Of a DNA stretch of 64,000 nucleotides, positions 54,148 through 62,596 are shown in pieces; within the stretch, counting starts at the first letter, position 1; each line of letters opens with the position of its first letter. Source of the stretch: Cyanobium sp. (GTDB lineage: Bacteria; Cyanobacteriota; Cyanobacteriia; PCC-6307; Cyanobiaceae); contig BJHE01000008.1 of the NCBI GenBank assembly GCA_014191755.1, positions 27,072 through 91,071 of the forward strand, given 5' to 3'. The notes below the pieces were generated by a model. The model was not told where the DNA came from, did no database searches, and saw only the letters and a list, made by a program, of their open reading frames with translations. The translations under genes and the position numbers were made by a program.

Positions 54148-54633
54148 TCACACCAACTCCGGATGGAGTGGATCCCCCTTGAAGGGACCGATCAGATCGC
54201 TCGTGATCCAGCCGCCATAGAAGCCACCGGGCTGGGGACGCACCCGCTCCCCGTCCAGCCAGCAGCCCTCCACCGCGCCGGGATAAAGGGCATACCATCC
54301 GGCCAGGGCCGCGTAGGCCGACGTGGGTTCGGGGTACTGCCACACCACCCGCCGCAGCCGCTGCTCGCTGACCGTGCCTGAACCGTTCACCAGATCGAAA
54401 TAGCAGGCCACCCCTTTCCACTCGCAGAAGCTCCTTCCGGGAGCAGGCTCCAATAGGGAGGCATCGAGGGCCTCCGGCGGGAGATAAAAGGTTGGTGGGT
54501 GAAAAGTTTCCAGCACCCTCAGGGAACGGTGGGTGTCACACAGCACCCGGCCGAACACCTCCACGCGCACATGGCGTTCGCAGGGCACCAGGGCCGGGGG
54601 CCTCGGGTAGTTGGCGACGATCTCCAGAGCCAC
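54148..54633 (-). CDS. DUF427 family protein
   Basis: GTG 54633 gives 161 residues; the longer track ORF would overlap the Nif11 gene. It contains FGRVLCDTHRSLRVLETFHPPTFYL, WKGVACYFDLVNG and WQYPEPTSAYAALAGWYALYPGAVEGCWLDGE, which match DUF427. No function is established for the family. It starts 4 bases after the stop of the Nif11-domain gene, so both are likely co-transcribed. Confidence 0.85.
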   Translation of the reverse strand: MALEIVANYPRPPALVPCERHVRVEVFGRVLCDTHRSLRVLETFHPPTFYLPPEALDASLLEPAPGRSFCEWKGVACYFDLVNGSGTVSEQRLRRVVWQYPEPTSAYAALAGWYALYPGAVEGCWLDGERVRPQPGGFYGGWITSDLIGPFKGDPLHPELV

Positions 54634-54637
54634 ACCT

Positions 54638-54895
54638 TCAACCGGAAATGAAGTGACGCAGCCGGCGCGCCTCGTCGCCGGCGCGACGCTGCAGCTCGGC
54701 ATCGCTGAGGGTCTCCTCAGAGCGGATCTGGGCGGAGAAGACATCCGCCTCCTCCACCGCGAAACCGGCCTGGCGGGCCAGGGCCAGAAAGGCCTCCAGA
54801 TCCAGGGGTTCGGCGTGGTCGTGGAGCCGACGCGTCAGTTCGGGGTCCTTCTCGGCGTGGGCCAGGAAGGCATCGAGTTGGGGGAGGCTCATCAT
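54638..54895 (-). CDS. Nif11-domain protein (nitrogen-fixation/leader-peptide-like)
   Basis: The first 60 residues from the double Met (LPQLDAFLAHAEKDPELTRR...EAFLALARQAGFAVEEADVF) follow the Nif11 pattern shared by cyanobacterial Nif11 proteins and leader peptides of modified natural products. The C-terminal part (LSDAELQRRAGDEARRLRHF) is helical, with no Gly-Gly cleavage site and no Cys/Ser/Thr-rich core, so it does not look like a normal precursor peptide. Start ATG 54895 or 54892. A DUF427 gene follows directly. Confidence 0.75.
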   Translation of the reverse strand: MMSLPQLDAFLAHAEKDPELTRRLHDHAEPLDLEAFLALARQAGFAVEEADVFSAQIRSEETLSDAELQRRAGDEARRLRHFISG

Positions 54896-54959
54896 GGATC
54901 TACCGATCTTCCCTGTCTTAGCGAGCCGAAGGCTCGGGGCGAGGCCAGCGGATACCCGC

Positions 54960-55763
54960 TCAGATCGCGGGCCCATCGAGCAGATTCAGTTGTACCGCCC
55001 GCACGGACGCCTGCGGCTTCCCCTGCTGGAACGGCGCCGCCGGCAGACCTGCGGAGAGTGGCGGCGCGGCGATCGGGGCGAGGCCCCCACCGGCCGGCCC
55101 TGCGGGCAGGAGGCTCCCGGGCTCCAGCTTCACCGCCTCCCAGGCCGCCGGATCCCAGGAGCCCATCAGGGGCTCAAGGGCCCGCAGGCCAGGCCCGTCG
55201 GTCGCGTCCAGCCAGGCCTCCTCCAGCCCGTCCGGAATGACGACAGGCATCCGGTCATGCACGCGGCGCAGCAGGTCGTTGGGGGCGGTGGTGAGCACCA
55301 CGCAGCTCTCGAGTTCGCCGCCATCGGGGCCGCACCAGCGATCCCAGAGGCCGCCGAGCCAGAAGGGAGAACCATCGCGGCGGCGGAACAGCCACGGCTG
55401 CTTCCAAGGCTTGCCCGTGGACGGATCGGTGCGATTTTGCCACTCGTAAAAGCCATCGGCCGGCAGCAGGGCGCGACGGTGCCGCCAGGGTCCGCGAAAA
55501 AAGGGCTTTTCCGCCACCGTCTCGCAGCGGGCATTGATCGGCCGGCTCCGGCCCAGCGGATCTTTGCTCCACTCAGGCACCAGGCCCCAGAGCGCCAGGC
55601 CCACCGCCAGGCGGCCGTGCTCCTGACGCTGTAGCAGAACCGGCTCCCCCGGCCGCACCTGGATCCGGGGGGAGTAGTGCTCCGCCAGGCCGTGCGGCAG
55701 GGGCCCCTGAAGCCGCGGCAGCAAGGCATCGAGGGCGGTGTTGAGGGAGAAGCGGCCGCACAT
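54960..55763 (-). CDS. SRAP domain protein (YedK/HMCES family)
   Basis: ATG 55763 places Cys2 at the N-terminus (MCGRFSLNTALDALLPRL), the residue that links covalently to abasic DNA. Also present are PINARCETVAEKPFF, ALLPADGFYEW and RRVHDRMPVVIPDGL, the other active-site elements. The family shields abasic sites in single-stranded DNA by a thiazolidine crosslink. The last 50 residues are Pro/Gly/Ala-rich and probably not conserved. Divergent from ftsH. Confidence 0.93.
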   Translation of the reverse strand: MCGRFSLNTALDALLPRLQGPLPHGLAEHYSPRIQVRPGEPVLLQRQEHGRLAVGLALWGLVPEWSKDPLGRSRPINARCETVAEKPFFRGPWRHRRALLPADGFYEWQNRTDPSTGKPWKQPWLFRRRDGSPFWLGGLWDRWCGPDGGELESCVVLTTAPNDLLRRVHDRMPVVIPDGLEEAWLDATDGPGLRALEPLMGSWDPAAWEAVKLEPGSLLPAGPAGGGLAPIAAPPLSAGLPAAPFQQGKPQASVRAVQLNLLDGPAI

Positions 55764-55918
55764 CGGGCAGAAGAGGGGCGGGTGAAGGAAGCGACCAGTG
55801 ACGAATCGAGAGCTGCGGCTACGAGGCGAGCCGGCTCCCCTTCGGTTCTCCCACCCAGCAGGCGAGCCAGCGGGCGGCACACCCGCCTAGCCTGGCTCCA
55901 TCTCAACTCTTACGCCGC
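55764..55918. promoter_or_regulatory. Divergent promoter region between SRAP gene and ftsH
   Basis: 155 high-GC bases. A TAGCCT hexamer about 30 bases before the ftsH start is a possible -10 element without a convincing -35. Nothing else stands out. Confidence 0.3.
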
Positions 55919-57781
55919 ATGGCCATCCGCCAGGACGACAACCGCCCCAGCCGGCGCTTCGGCCTGATCAACCTGCTGCTGATCGGCTTCGGCGTGCTGC
56001 TGCTGGCCAGCAACTTCCTGCCAAACCAGGCGATGCAGGTGCCGCGGGTTCCCTATTCGCTGTTTATCGACCAGGTGAACTCCGACAATGTGAAGCGCGC
56101 CTTCATCACCTCCGACCAAATCCGTTACGAACTGATCAAACCGCCGGCCGAGGGGGCCCCCACGGTGCTGGCCACCACCCCGATCTTCGATATGGAGCTG
56201 CCCCAGCGGCTGGAACAGCACGGCGTGGAGTTCGCCGCCGCCCCGCCCCGCAAGCCCAGCTTCATCACCACCTTGCTGAGCTGGGTGGTGCCGCCGCTGA
56301 TCTTCATCGGGGTGCTCCAGTTCTTCGCCCGCCGTAGCGGCATGGGCGGCGCCCAGGGCGCCCTGAGCTTCACCAAGAGCAAGGCCAAGGTGTACGTGCC
56401 CGACGAGGAATCGCGGGTCACCTTCGCCGACGTGGCCGGTGTGGATGAGGCCAAGACGGAACTCACGGAGATCGTGGACTTCCTCAAGACGCCCGAGCGT
56501 TATGCCGCCATCGGCGCCCGCATTCCCAAAGGGGTGTTGCTGGTGGGCCCTCCCGGCACCGGCAAAACGCTGCTCTCGAAGGCGGTGGCCGGCGAGGCAG
56601 GCGTGCCCTTCTTCATCATCAGTGGCTCAGAGTTTGTAGAGTTATTCGTGGGTGCGGGTGCCGCCCGGGTGCGCGATCTGTTTGAAGAGGCCAAAAAGAA
56701 AGCCCCCTGCATCATCTTCATCGACGAACTCGATGCCATCGGCAAGAGCCGCGCCGGCTCGATGGGAATGATGGGCGGCAACGACGAACGCGAGCAGACC
56801 CTCAACCAGTTGCTCACCGAGATGGATGGCTTCGCCTCCCAGGACAAGCCGGTGATCGTGCTCGCGGCCACAAACCAGCCCGAAGTGCTGGATGCGGCTC
56901 TGCTGAGGCCCGGCCGTTTCGATCGCCAAGTGCTGGTGGATCGCCCCGACCTCTCCGGCCGGCGCACGATCCTGGGCATCTATGCCAAGAAGGTGAAGCT
57001 CTCCGATGGCGTTGACCTCGACAAGATCGCCCAGGCCACCAGCGGCTTCGCCGGTGCCGATCTGGCCAATCTGGTGAACGAGGCCGCCTTGCTGGCCGCC
57101 CGCGCCAAACGCACCACCGTGGAGCAGGGCGACCTGAATGAAGCCATTGAACGCGTGGTGGCAGGTCTGGAGAAGAAGAGCCGCGTGCTGCAGGCCGATG
57201 AGAAGAAGGTGGTGGCCTTCCACGAGGTGGGCCACGCGATCGTGGGCCACCTGATGCCGGGCGGCAGCAAGGTGGCCAAGATCTCAATCGTGCCCCGCGG
57301 CATGAGCGCCTTGGGTTACACCCTCCAACTCCCAACCGAGGAACGCTTCCTCAACTCCAAAGAAGATCTCGAGGGCCAGATCGCCACCCTCCTGGGCGGC
57401 CGTAGCGCCGAGGAGATCGTCTTTGGCGAGGTCACCACCGGCGCCGCCAACGACCTGCAGCGCGCCACTGACATCGCCGAGCAGATGGTGGGCACCTTCG
57501 GCATGAGCGACACCCTGGGCCCCCTCGCCTATGACAAGCAGGGGGGTGGCCGTTTCCTGGGCGGCAACAACAACCCCCGCCGCTCGGTGAGCGATGCCAC
57601 TGCCCAGGCGATCGACCGGGAGGTGCGGGGCCTGGTAGACCGCGCCCACGACCGGGCCCTGGCGATCCTGAGCCACAACCGCGAGCTGCTCGACTCCATC
57701 TCCCACAAGATCCTCGAGAAGGAGGTGATCGAGGGAGATGAACTCAAGGACCTGCTGGCCTCCAGCCTGATGCCGGGATAA
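55919..57781 (+). CDS. ftsH: ATP-dependent zinc metalloprotease FtsH
   Basis: A 620-residue protein. N-terminal membrane segment ([21 protein letters not shown]), periplasmic/lumenal domain, second segment ([19 protein letters not shown]), the AAA domain with Walker A GPPGTGKT (residues 210-217), [14 protein letters not shown] and the SRH region [21 protein letters not shown], then the zinc site HEVGH (His435). It degrades membrane and damaged proteins; in cyanobacteria paralogues serve photosystem II repair and regulation. Length fits the cyanobacterial family. Which paralogue it is cannot be decided from one copy. Confidence 0.97.
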   Translation: MAIRQDDNRPSRRFGLINLLLIGFGVLLLASNFLPNQAMQVPRVPYSLFIDQVNSDNVKRAFITSDQIRYELIKPPAEGAPTVLATTPIFDMELPQRLEQHGVEFAAAPPRKPSFITTLLSWVVPPLIFIGVLQFFARRSGMGGAQGALSFTKSKAKVYVPDEESRVTFADVAGVDEAKTELTEIVDFLKTPERYAAIGARIPKGVLLVGPPGTGKTLLSKAVAGEAGVPFFIISGSEFVELFVGAGAARVRDLFEEAKKKAPCIIFIDELDAIGKSRAGSMGMMGGNDEREQTLNQLLTEMDGFASQDKPVIVLAATNQPEVLDAALLRPGRFDRQVLVDRPDLSGRRTILGIYAKKVKLSDGVDLDKIAQATSGFAGADLANLVNEAALLAARAKRTTVEQGDLNEAIERVVAGLEKKSRVLQADEKKVVAFHEVGHAIVGHLMPGGSKVAKISIVPRGMSALGYTLQLPTEERFLNSKEDLEGQIATLLGGRSAEEIVFGEVTTGAANDLQRATDIAEQMVGTFGMSDTLGPLAYDKQGGGRFLGGNNNPRRSVSDATAQAIDREVRGLVDRAHDRALAILSHNRELLDSISHKILEKEVIEGDELKDLLASSLMPG

Positions 57782-57933
57782 TGATCATCAATCGAATGAA
57801 CGAAACAACTGGCCTCGTAGCCCGCGATACACCATTTTCCTCTTTGCACTTGCATCTTTTTACATAGGCACACCTAGATAGCTTGACACATCCATGCTTG
57901 ATGAATAAACTTTAACCGAAAGTTTTTTTGTTC

Positions 57934-58440
57934 ATGGATCTCCAATCGCTGCTTACCAGTATTGGCAATACCCGTAGCAATCCTCCAGATTCCGCAACTT
58001 ACACCTGGTACCCTACGGCAGCGGAATCGGATCGTTCCCAACCTCACTATGTCAATAAGGATGTGAAGCTTGGCATAGATTTTCAGGTGAGCAAGCTCCC
58101 CTTCGAAGCTTTGCAAGTCATGGATGCTCGCTTGGTCACGATTGCGCCTGGGAGCTGCAATGAAAAACACCGCCATTCACACGAAGCTATCTTCGTGCTG
58201 CTTTCGGGCCAGGGGGAAATCATCATCGATCACCAAGCGATGCCGCTTGAACTGGGTTGCGTTGCCTCTGTACCCCGCTGGGTTGTGCACCAGTGCCGCA
58301 ACACCTCTAGCGAAGCGCCATTAATGCTGCTGGCCATCACCGATTTTGGTCTGACCTCAGCCGTGCTGGGTAACTACGACGCCAAGACAAGGCTCAAAGC
58401 CGGCGGCGTCGACGCCTTCGCCGCAGAGGATCGCGACTAA
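57934..58440 (+). CDS. Cupin-domain protein
   Basis: ATG 57934 is preferred to TTG 57928 (168 aa). Cupin motif 1 reads NEKHRHSHEAIFVLLSGQGE, with metal-ligand candidates His79, His81 and Glu84. Motif 2 supplies His119 in PRWVVHQCRN. The N-terminal 60 residues (TYTWYPTAAESDRSQPHY, VKLGIDFQVSKLPFEALQVM) are unfamiliar. It may be a metal-dependent oxygenase/isomerase or a binding protein. It is the first of four putative tailoring genes between ftsH and argF. AT-richer than the housekeeping neighbours. Confidence 0.8.
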   Translation: MDLQSLLTSIGNTRSNPPDSATYTWYPTAAESDRSQPHYVNKDVKLGIDFQVSKLPFEALQVMDARLVTIAPGSCNEKHRHSHEAIFVLLSGQGEIIIDHQAMPLELGCVASVPRWVVHQCRNTSSEAPLMLLAITDFGLTSAVLGNYDAKTRLKAGGVDAFAAEDRD

Positions 58441-58590
58441 GCCCATCGCTTCGCGCATCAAACACGCCCAATCAATCCGCCCCAATCCTTAAGTTTAACT
58501 CACACCTACACATTATCCTTAAGCCAGTTACAGGCTATTCAGTCTGCACGCAACTCTTCCAACTAGTCCAATTCAAAGCCATTCACTCCG
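58441..58590. promoter_or_regulatory. AT-richer gap with a repeated ATCCTTAAG
   Basis: ATCCTTAAG occurs at 58485-58493 and again at 58515-58523, starts 30 bases apart, close to three helical turns. This could be a binding site for a dimeric regulator in front of the diiron oxidase gene. TTTAACTC between the copies resembles half a Pho box, but the spacing is wrong for PhoB. Confidence 0.3.
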
Positions 58591-59409
58591 ATGACCTTTG
58601 TAGCAGATTTACCCCGCCGCCTAACCAGCCTCAAGGAAAGCCGGCTAAACGACGAAGCCGGCCAGGATTGCGACAGCCCAGCCCTATACGTCGACGATCT
58701 GGCGCAGAAAGCTCTCCAACATCGCGCCGTGAATCACCCCTATCTTCATGCGATGGCAACAGGTGCTTTCCCTTCTCTTCATGGAGCCTTGGCTGATTTT
58801 GCCCAGCATTATAACGGCTATTCTGCCCATTTCCCCCGCTATCTCACTGCTCTAATATCCAAGCTGGAAAACCCAGATCATCGAAAAGTGCTGCTCGAAA
58901 ACCTCATGGAGGAGTCGGGTCAATATGAGGAAGAAGAGCTGCTAGAGCTTAAAGAATGCGGAGTTCAACCAGAATGGATCACCGGCATTCCCCACCCTGA
59001 GCTGTTCAAGCGCTTTCGCAATGCCATCGGTGTGGGCGACAGCACCGCAGATCACGACCACATCGAGGTGGTCTGCTGGCGCGAACAATTTCTTGCCATC
59101 TTGAACACGGGATCGGCTGCCGAAGCCCTCGGGGCCCTGGGCCTTGGCACCGAAACGATTGTGCAGACCATCTACCGACCCTTTGTTGCTGCCATCAACC
59201 AGCTAGGCAGCCTCAAGCCAGAAGATGCCGTTTTCTTTCCATTGCATACGGCCGTCGATGACCACCACCAGGCCACCCTCAAAGCGATTGCCAGCGATTT
59301 CGCCGCCACAGCCGCCGGCCGGGCCGACCTCACCAAGGGCATGCGCAAAGCCCTTGCTCTGCGGGATTCCTTCTGGTCTTGGCTGCATGAACGCGCCATG
59401 GCCGGCTAA
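58591..59409 (+). CDS. Heme-oxygenase-like diiron oxidase (HDO) family enzyme
   Basis: A 272-residue all-helical protein of the TenA/PqqC-like fold. All six expected diiron ligands can be placed: Glu107/108 in ENLMEESG, His135 in IPHPELFKRF, Glu188 in GLGTETIVQT, and His219, Asp223 and His226 in LHTAVDDHHQATL. The spacing between the first Glu and first His is expanded by a Glu-rich insert compared with CADD or UndA. HDOs carry out varied O2-dependent oxidations, such as decarboxylation, C-C cleavage and N-oxygenation. Substrate unknown; neighbours suggest a small-molecule or peptide pathway. Confidence 0.82.
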   Translation: MTFVADLPRRLTSLKESRLNDEAGQDCDSPALYVDDLAQKALQHRAVNHPYLHAMATGAFPSLHGALADFAQHYNGYSAHFPRYLTALISKLENPDHRKVLLENLMEESGQYEEEELLELKECGVQPEWITGIPHPELFKRFRNAIGVGDSTADHDHIEVVCWREQFLAILNTGSAAEALGALGLGTETIVQTIYRPFVAAINQLGSLKPEDAVFFPLHTAVDDHHQATLKAIASDFAATAAGRADLTKGMRKALALRDSFWSWLHERAMAG

Positions 59410-59755
59410 GCAGGCCCTTACAGCAACGGATCTCCACAGGACGCTACCGATGTTCGCACCTATTGAAGGCAAATATCCAGAACAATCTCTGCACAATCCA
59501 GTGGCTTAAGCCCTGATCTATTGAGCTGTAAATCATCCCTAGGCTCAGGTTCTTTATGCGAATAACCTATCCGATTCCCAGTCCTCCCCAAGAAAATTGG
59601 CACAATTCTTCCTGAAACTAGCTATGCCTATTGGCGCTAGATCGACGCAACGCAACACAATAAGCTTGTCAACTCAAGCAGGCCTGGACGCCACCCAAAA
59701 CAACCATTCCAGTAGACCGGGGCTACATAAAAAAGCTAGTTCCACCCGCAAAACC
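59410..59755. other. 346-base gap between HDO and methyltransferase genes, with a possible 19-residue ORF
   Basis: AT-richer region without a normal gene. ATG 59450-TAA 59509 encodes MFAPIEGKYPEQSLHNPVA, with AGGA about 9-10 bases upstream. The methyltransferase frame is open from 59597, but the family-like sequence begins at ATG 59756. No convincing promoter or terminator. Confidence 0.3.
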
Positions 59756-60523
59756 ATGGACCTAAACAACCGCCAGCTTTACAACGCCTCCGTAGCAGCC
59801 TGGCGTCGCCAGGAGCCAATTATACTCAGCGACTTCACCGCCAGACCCCGTGTGATTGAGGTCTTGGGTGACGTCCGTGGTCTACATCTCTGGGATCTGG
59901 GCTGCGGTGAAGGCTTGGTGGGCCGACAATTGGTCTCGGGAAATCCTGCCCGAATTGATGGCTTCGATCTCTCCGAGCAGATGATCGCAGCCGCCCGAGA
60001 GCAAGCGGCTGCTCTGGCGAGTGACCAGGGCGGGCCGCTGCACTACCGCGTGGCTGACCTGGCCGATCCAGCCCAGCTGCCCAGCGGCTCCTGCGATGCG
60101 GCGGTGGCTGTCTTTCTATTCAACTACCTCGACCTCCTAGCCACCGAGCAGGTGCTCCGCTGGGTGCGAATGGCGCTGCCCCCCGGTGGATCCTTCACCT
60201 TCACCGTTCCCCATCCCAGCCTTGCTTTTCTGCGGCCGGCCGAAGCCCCCTTTTATATCGAACCTGGCAACCACACCTACCTGGGCAGCAGCGATCAACT
60301 CTTCGAGGGCCGGATCTGGCGCCGCGACGGCATCAGCAACGCGATCCGATCCAGACACAAGAGCCTGGAGGATTACAACCGGGTTCTTCGCAACAGCGGC
60401 TGGACCCGCATGCCGCTGATCGAAGAGCTGGGGGTGACGGAAGAGCATCTCCACCTGGATCCAACCTTCTTCGGCCCCTTACGCGGCACCCCACTCCACC
60501 TGCTGTTCCAAGTGCAGGCATGA
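59756..60523 (+). CDS. Class I SAM-dependent methyltransferase
   Basis: ATG 59756 (255 aa) is preferred to 59597. Motif I is LHLWDLGCGEGLVGRQL, followed by IDGFDLSEQMIAAAREQA (motif II) and SCDAAVAVFLFNYLDLLA, as in small-molecule methyltransferases of the UbiE/Methyltransf_11 type. The C-terminal part has aromatic and His residues (PFYIEPGNHTYLGS) likely to form the substrate pocket. Its stop overlaps the TauD-like start by ATGA, so these two enzymes are coupled. Acceptor atom unknown. Confidence 0.87.
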   Translation: MDLNNRQLYNASVAAWRRQEPIILSDFTARPRVIEVLGDVRGLHLWDLGCGEGLVGRQLVSGNPARIDGFDLSEQMIAAAREQAAALASDQGGPLHYRVADLADPAQLPSGSCDAAVAVFLFNYLDLLATEQVLRWVRMALPPGGSFTFTVPHPSLAFLRPAEAPFYIEPGNHTYLGSSDQLFEGRIWRRDGISNAIRSRHKSLEDYNRVLRNSGWTRMPLIEELGVTEEHLHLDPTFFGPLRGTPLHLLFQVQA

Positions 60524-61455
60524 CACCCCCCAGCAAGCGCTTTCAAGCCTGGCGCGCGGCCGATCTAGCCAACAGCAACCATTGGATTTTTGCCGCTGAA
60601 GCCAGCCTGGCCGCAGCCGATCCAGATAGCCTGCGGGCCTGGTGCCAACCCCTGATCAGCGAATTGCAGCACGGCTGCGGGGTGGCGCTGGTGCGGGGGC
60701 TTGGCGGGCTCGATGGGACAACGCTAAGGCAGCTCTACCTTGAGATTGGCTGCTGCATCGGCGAGCTGGACACCACCTACGGCGCGCTTTACGAGGTCAC
60801 CGACTCGGGAGAGTCCCATCGGGTGCGGGCGATTCCGGTCTCCCAAACCCATGCTTCCACCTCGGTGCACACCGACAGCTCCCGCCTTGAGACCCATCCC
60901 CGCTGGGTCGGCCTGGCCTGCATGCGCCAGGCCCCGCTGGGGGGTGGCTCCCGGCTGGTCTCGGTGATAGCGGTGCACGACCAGCTGGCCCAGACCCACC
61001 CCGCCCAGCTGCAGCGCCTCAAGCGCTGCTTCCACCGCGACCTGGTGACGCCTGGATCCTGTAACGACCTGGCCGGCATCAAGGCCAACCGCTTTCCGGT
61101 CTTCTTCGACGCCAGCGATGGCCCCAGCCTGCGCTACATGCGTTATTGGATCGAAACGGGCCAGGAGCGGATCGGCGAACCTCTGGGGCCGCTTGATTGC
61201 GAGGCCTTCGATGCCCTCGATGCCGCCCTCAATGATCCGCAACTGCGCCACGACTTCGCCCTGGCACCAGGGGATCTGTTGTTCATCGACAACCACAAGG
61301 TGGCCCACGATCGCGATGCTTACCAAGACGATCCCAGCGCACCGCGGCTGATGCTGCGCCTCTGGCTCAATGAACCATGCCCCCTCTCAAGGCCCCCCTG
61401 CAGCCCCCCCTTGACGGCGGGCAGCCCGATCCCGGATAAGGGTTGTTTGAGCTAG
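60520..61455 (+). CDS. TauD/TfdA-family Fe(II)/2-oxoglutarate dioxygenase
   Basis: A 311-residue protein. The iron facial triad is visible: His117 and Asp119 in SVHTDSSRLE, distal His263 in NHKVAHDRDAY. Arg280 in RLMLRLWLNEP is the 2-oxoglutarate-binding residue. The HTD-x14-W spacing and GDLLFIDNHKVAHDR fit the TauD/CAS-like group that hydroxylates amino acids and other small molecules. ATGA overlap with the methyltransferase. The last 30 residues are Pro-rich. argF starts 4 bases after its stop. Confidence 0.9.
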   Translation: MTPPSKRFQAWRAADLANSNHWIFAAEASLAAADPDSLRAWCQPLISELQHGCGVALVRGLGGLDGTTLRQLYLEIGCCIGELDTTYGALYEVTDSGESHRVRAIPVSQTHASTSVHTDSSRLETHPRWVGLACMRQAPLGGGSRLVSVIAVHDQLAQTHPAQLQRLKRCFHRDLVTPGSCNDLAGIKANRFPVFFDASDGPSLRYMRYWIETGQERIGEPLGPLDCEAFDALDAALNDPQLRHDFALAPGDLLFIDNHKVAHDRDAYQDDPSAPRLMLRLWLNEPCPLSRPPCSPPLTAGSPIPDKGCLS

Positions 61456-61459
61456 GCCC

Positions 61460-62443
61460 ATGCCCGCCACCCCTCCCCACGCGTCGGCCGCCGCTGACCG
61501 GTCCCCGCTGGATGGGCTTGTCGGCGGCGATCTGCTCTCCTCCGCCGACCTCACCCCGGAGCAGACCCGGGCCCTGCTGTCATTGGCGGCCGATCTCAAG
61601 GCCGGCCGGCGCCGCATCGACCTGGGCGGCAAGCTGCTTGGCCTGATCTTCAGCAAGGCCTCCACCCGCACCCGGGTGAGCTTCACCGTGGCCATGGCGC
61701 GCCTCGGCGGCCAGACCATCGACCTGCTGCCCATCGTGACCCAGGTGGGCCGGGGCGAGCCGCTGGCTGACACGGCGCGGGTGCTGAGCCGCTACTGCGA
61801 TGCCCTGGCGATCCGCACCTTCGCCCAGGCCGACCTGGAGTCCTATGCCCACTGGGCGACGATCCCGGTGATCAATGCCCTCACCGACCTGGAGCACCCC
61901 TGCCAGGCCCTGGCCGATTTCCTCACACTGCAAGAAGCCTTCGGCAGCAGCCCGGCGGACCTGGCCGGCCTGACCCTGGCCTACGTGGGTGATGGCAACA
62001 ACGTGGCCCACTCCCTGATGATCTGCGGCGCCCTGCTGGGGGTGAATGTGCGGATCGGCTGCCCGGAGGGTTTCTCCCCCGATCCCAATGTGCTGGAGCG
62101 GGCCCGGGCCCTGGCGGAGCACGGCGCCCAGGTCACGGTGGTGCACGAGCCGCTAGAGGCGGTGCGGGGCGCTCATGCCCTTTACACCGATGTGTGGGCC
62201 TCCATGGGCCAGGAGGAGGAGCAAGCCGAGCGGGAACGGGCCTTCGCCGGCTGGTGCCTCGATGAGGCCCTGCTCAGCGAGGCCGATCCGCGCGCCATCG
62301 TGCTGCACTGCCTGCCGGCCCACCGCGGCGAGGAGATCAGCTCCGGGGTGATCGAGGGCAGTGCCAGCCGGGTGTTCGACCAGGCCGAAAACCGCCTCCA
62401 CGCCCAGCAGGCCCTGTTGGCCACCCTGCTGGGCGGCCTCTGA
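61460..62443 (+). CDS. argF: Ornithine carbamoyltransferase
   Basis: Carbamoyl-phosphate site FSKASTRTRVSFTVAMARLG, NALTDLEHPCQALADFLTL (HPxQ) and VLHCLPAHRGEEISSGVIEG (HCLP) identify OTCase of 327 residues. It makes citrulline for arginine synthesis. It follows the TauD-like gene by 4 bases, so it could be read from the same transcript. An inverted repeat follows the stop. Confidence 0.96.
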   Translation: MPATPPHASAAADRSPLDGLVGGDLLSSADLTPEQTRALLSLAADLKAGRRRIDLGGKLLGLIFSKASTRTRVSFTVAMARLGGQTIDLLPIVTQVGRGEPLADTARVLSRYCDALAIRTFAQADLESYAHWATIPVINALTDLEHPCQALADFLTLQEAFGSSPADLAGLTLAYVGDGNNVAHSLMICGALLGVNVRIGCPEGFSPDPNVLERARALAEHGAQVTVVHEPLEAVRGAHALYTDVWASMGQEEEQAERERAFAGWCLDEALLSEADPRAIVLHCLPAHRGEEISSGVIEGSASRVFDQAENRLHAQQALLATLLGGL

Positions 62444-62445
62444 AG

Positions 62446-62460
62446 CCCCGAGCCTCGGGG
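62446..62460 (+). terminator. Short GC hairpin after argF
   Basis: CCCCGA-GCC-TCGGGG is a perfect 6-bp stem with a 3-base loop starting 3 bases after the argF stop. No T-run follows, so termination is only possible. Confidence 0.4.
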
Positions 62461-62596
62461 TCCAACCCCGCCAGGCGCCGGCCGTACCTCGAAAGAAACG
62501 CGCCCACGACGCCCCAAACAGCGCCACCTGGACGCCACCACCCTGGACAAATCGGCCCAACCCTGGCAGAACAGGGGTGGTTCATCCGTACTGCTC

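Noticed and set aside
58484-58523. Pho box (CTTAAC-type repeats) before the HDO gene
   Set aside because: TTAA-containing octamers are present, but they do not recur with the 11-base period needed for PhoB binding.
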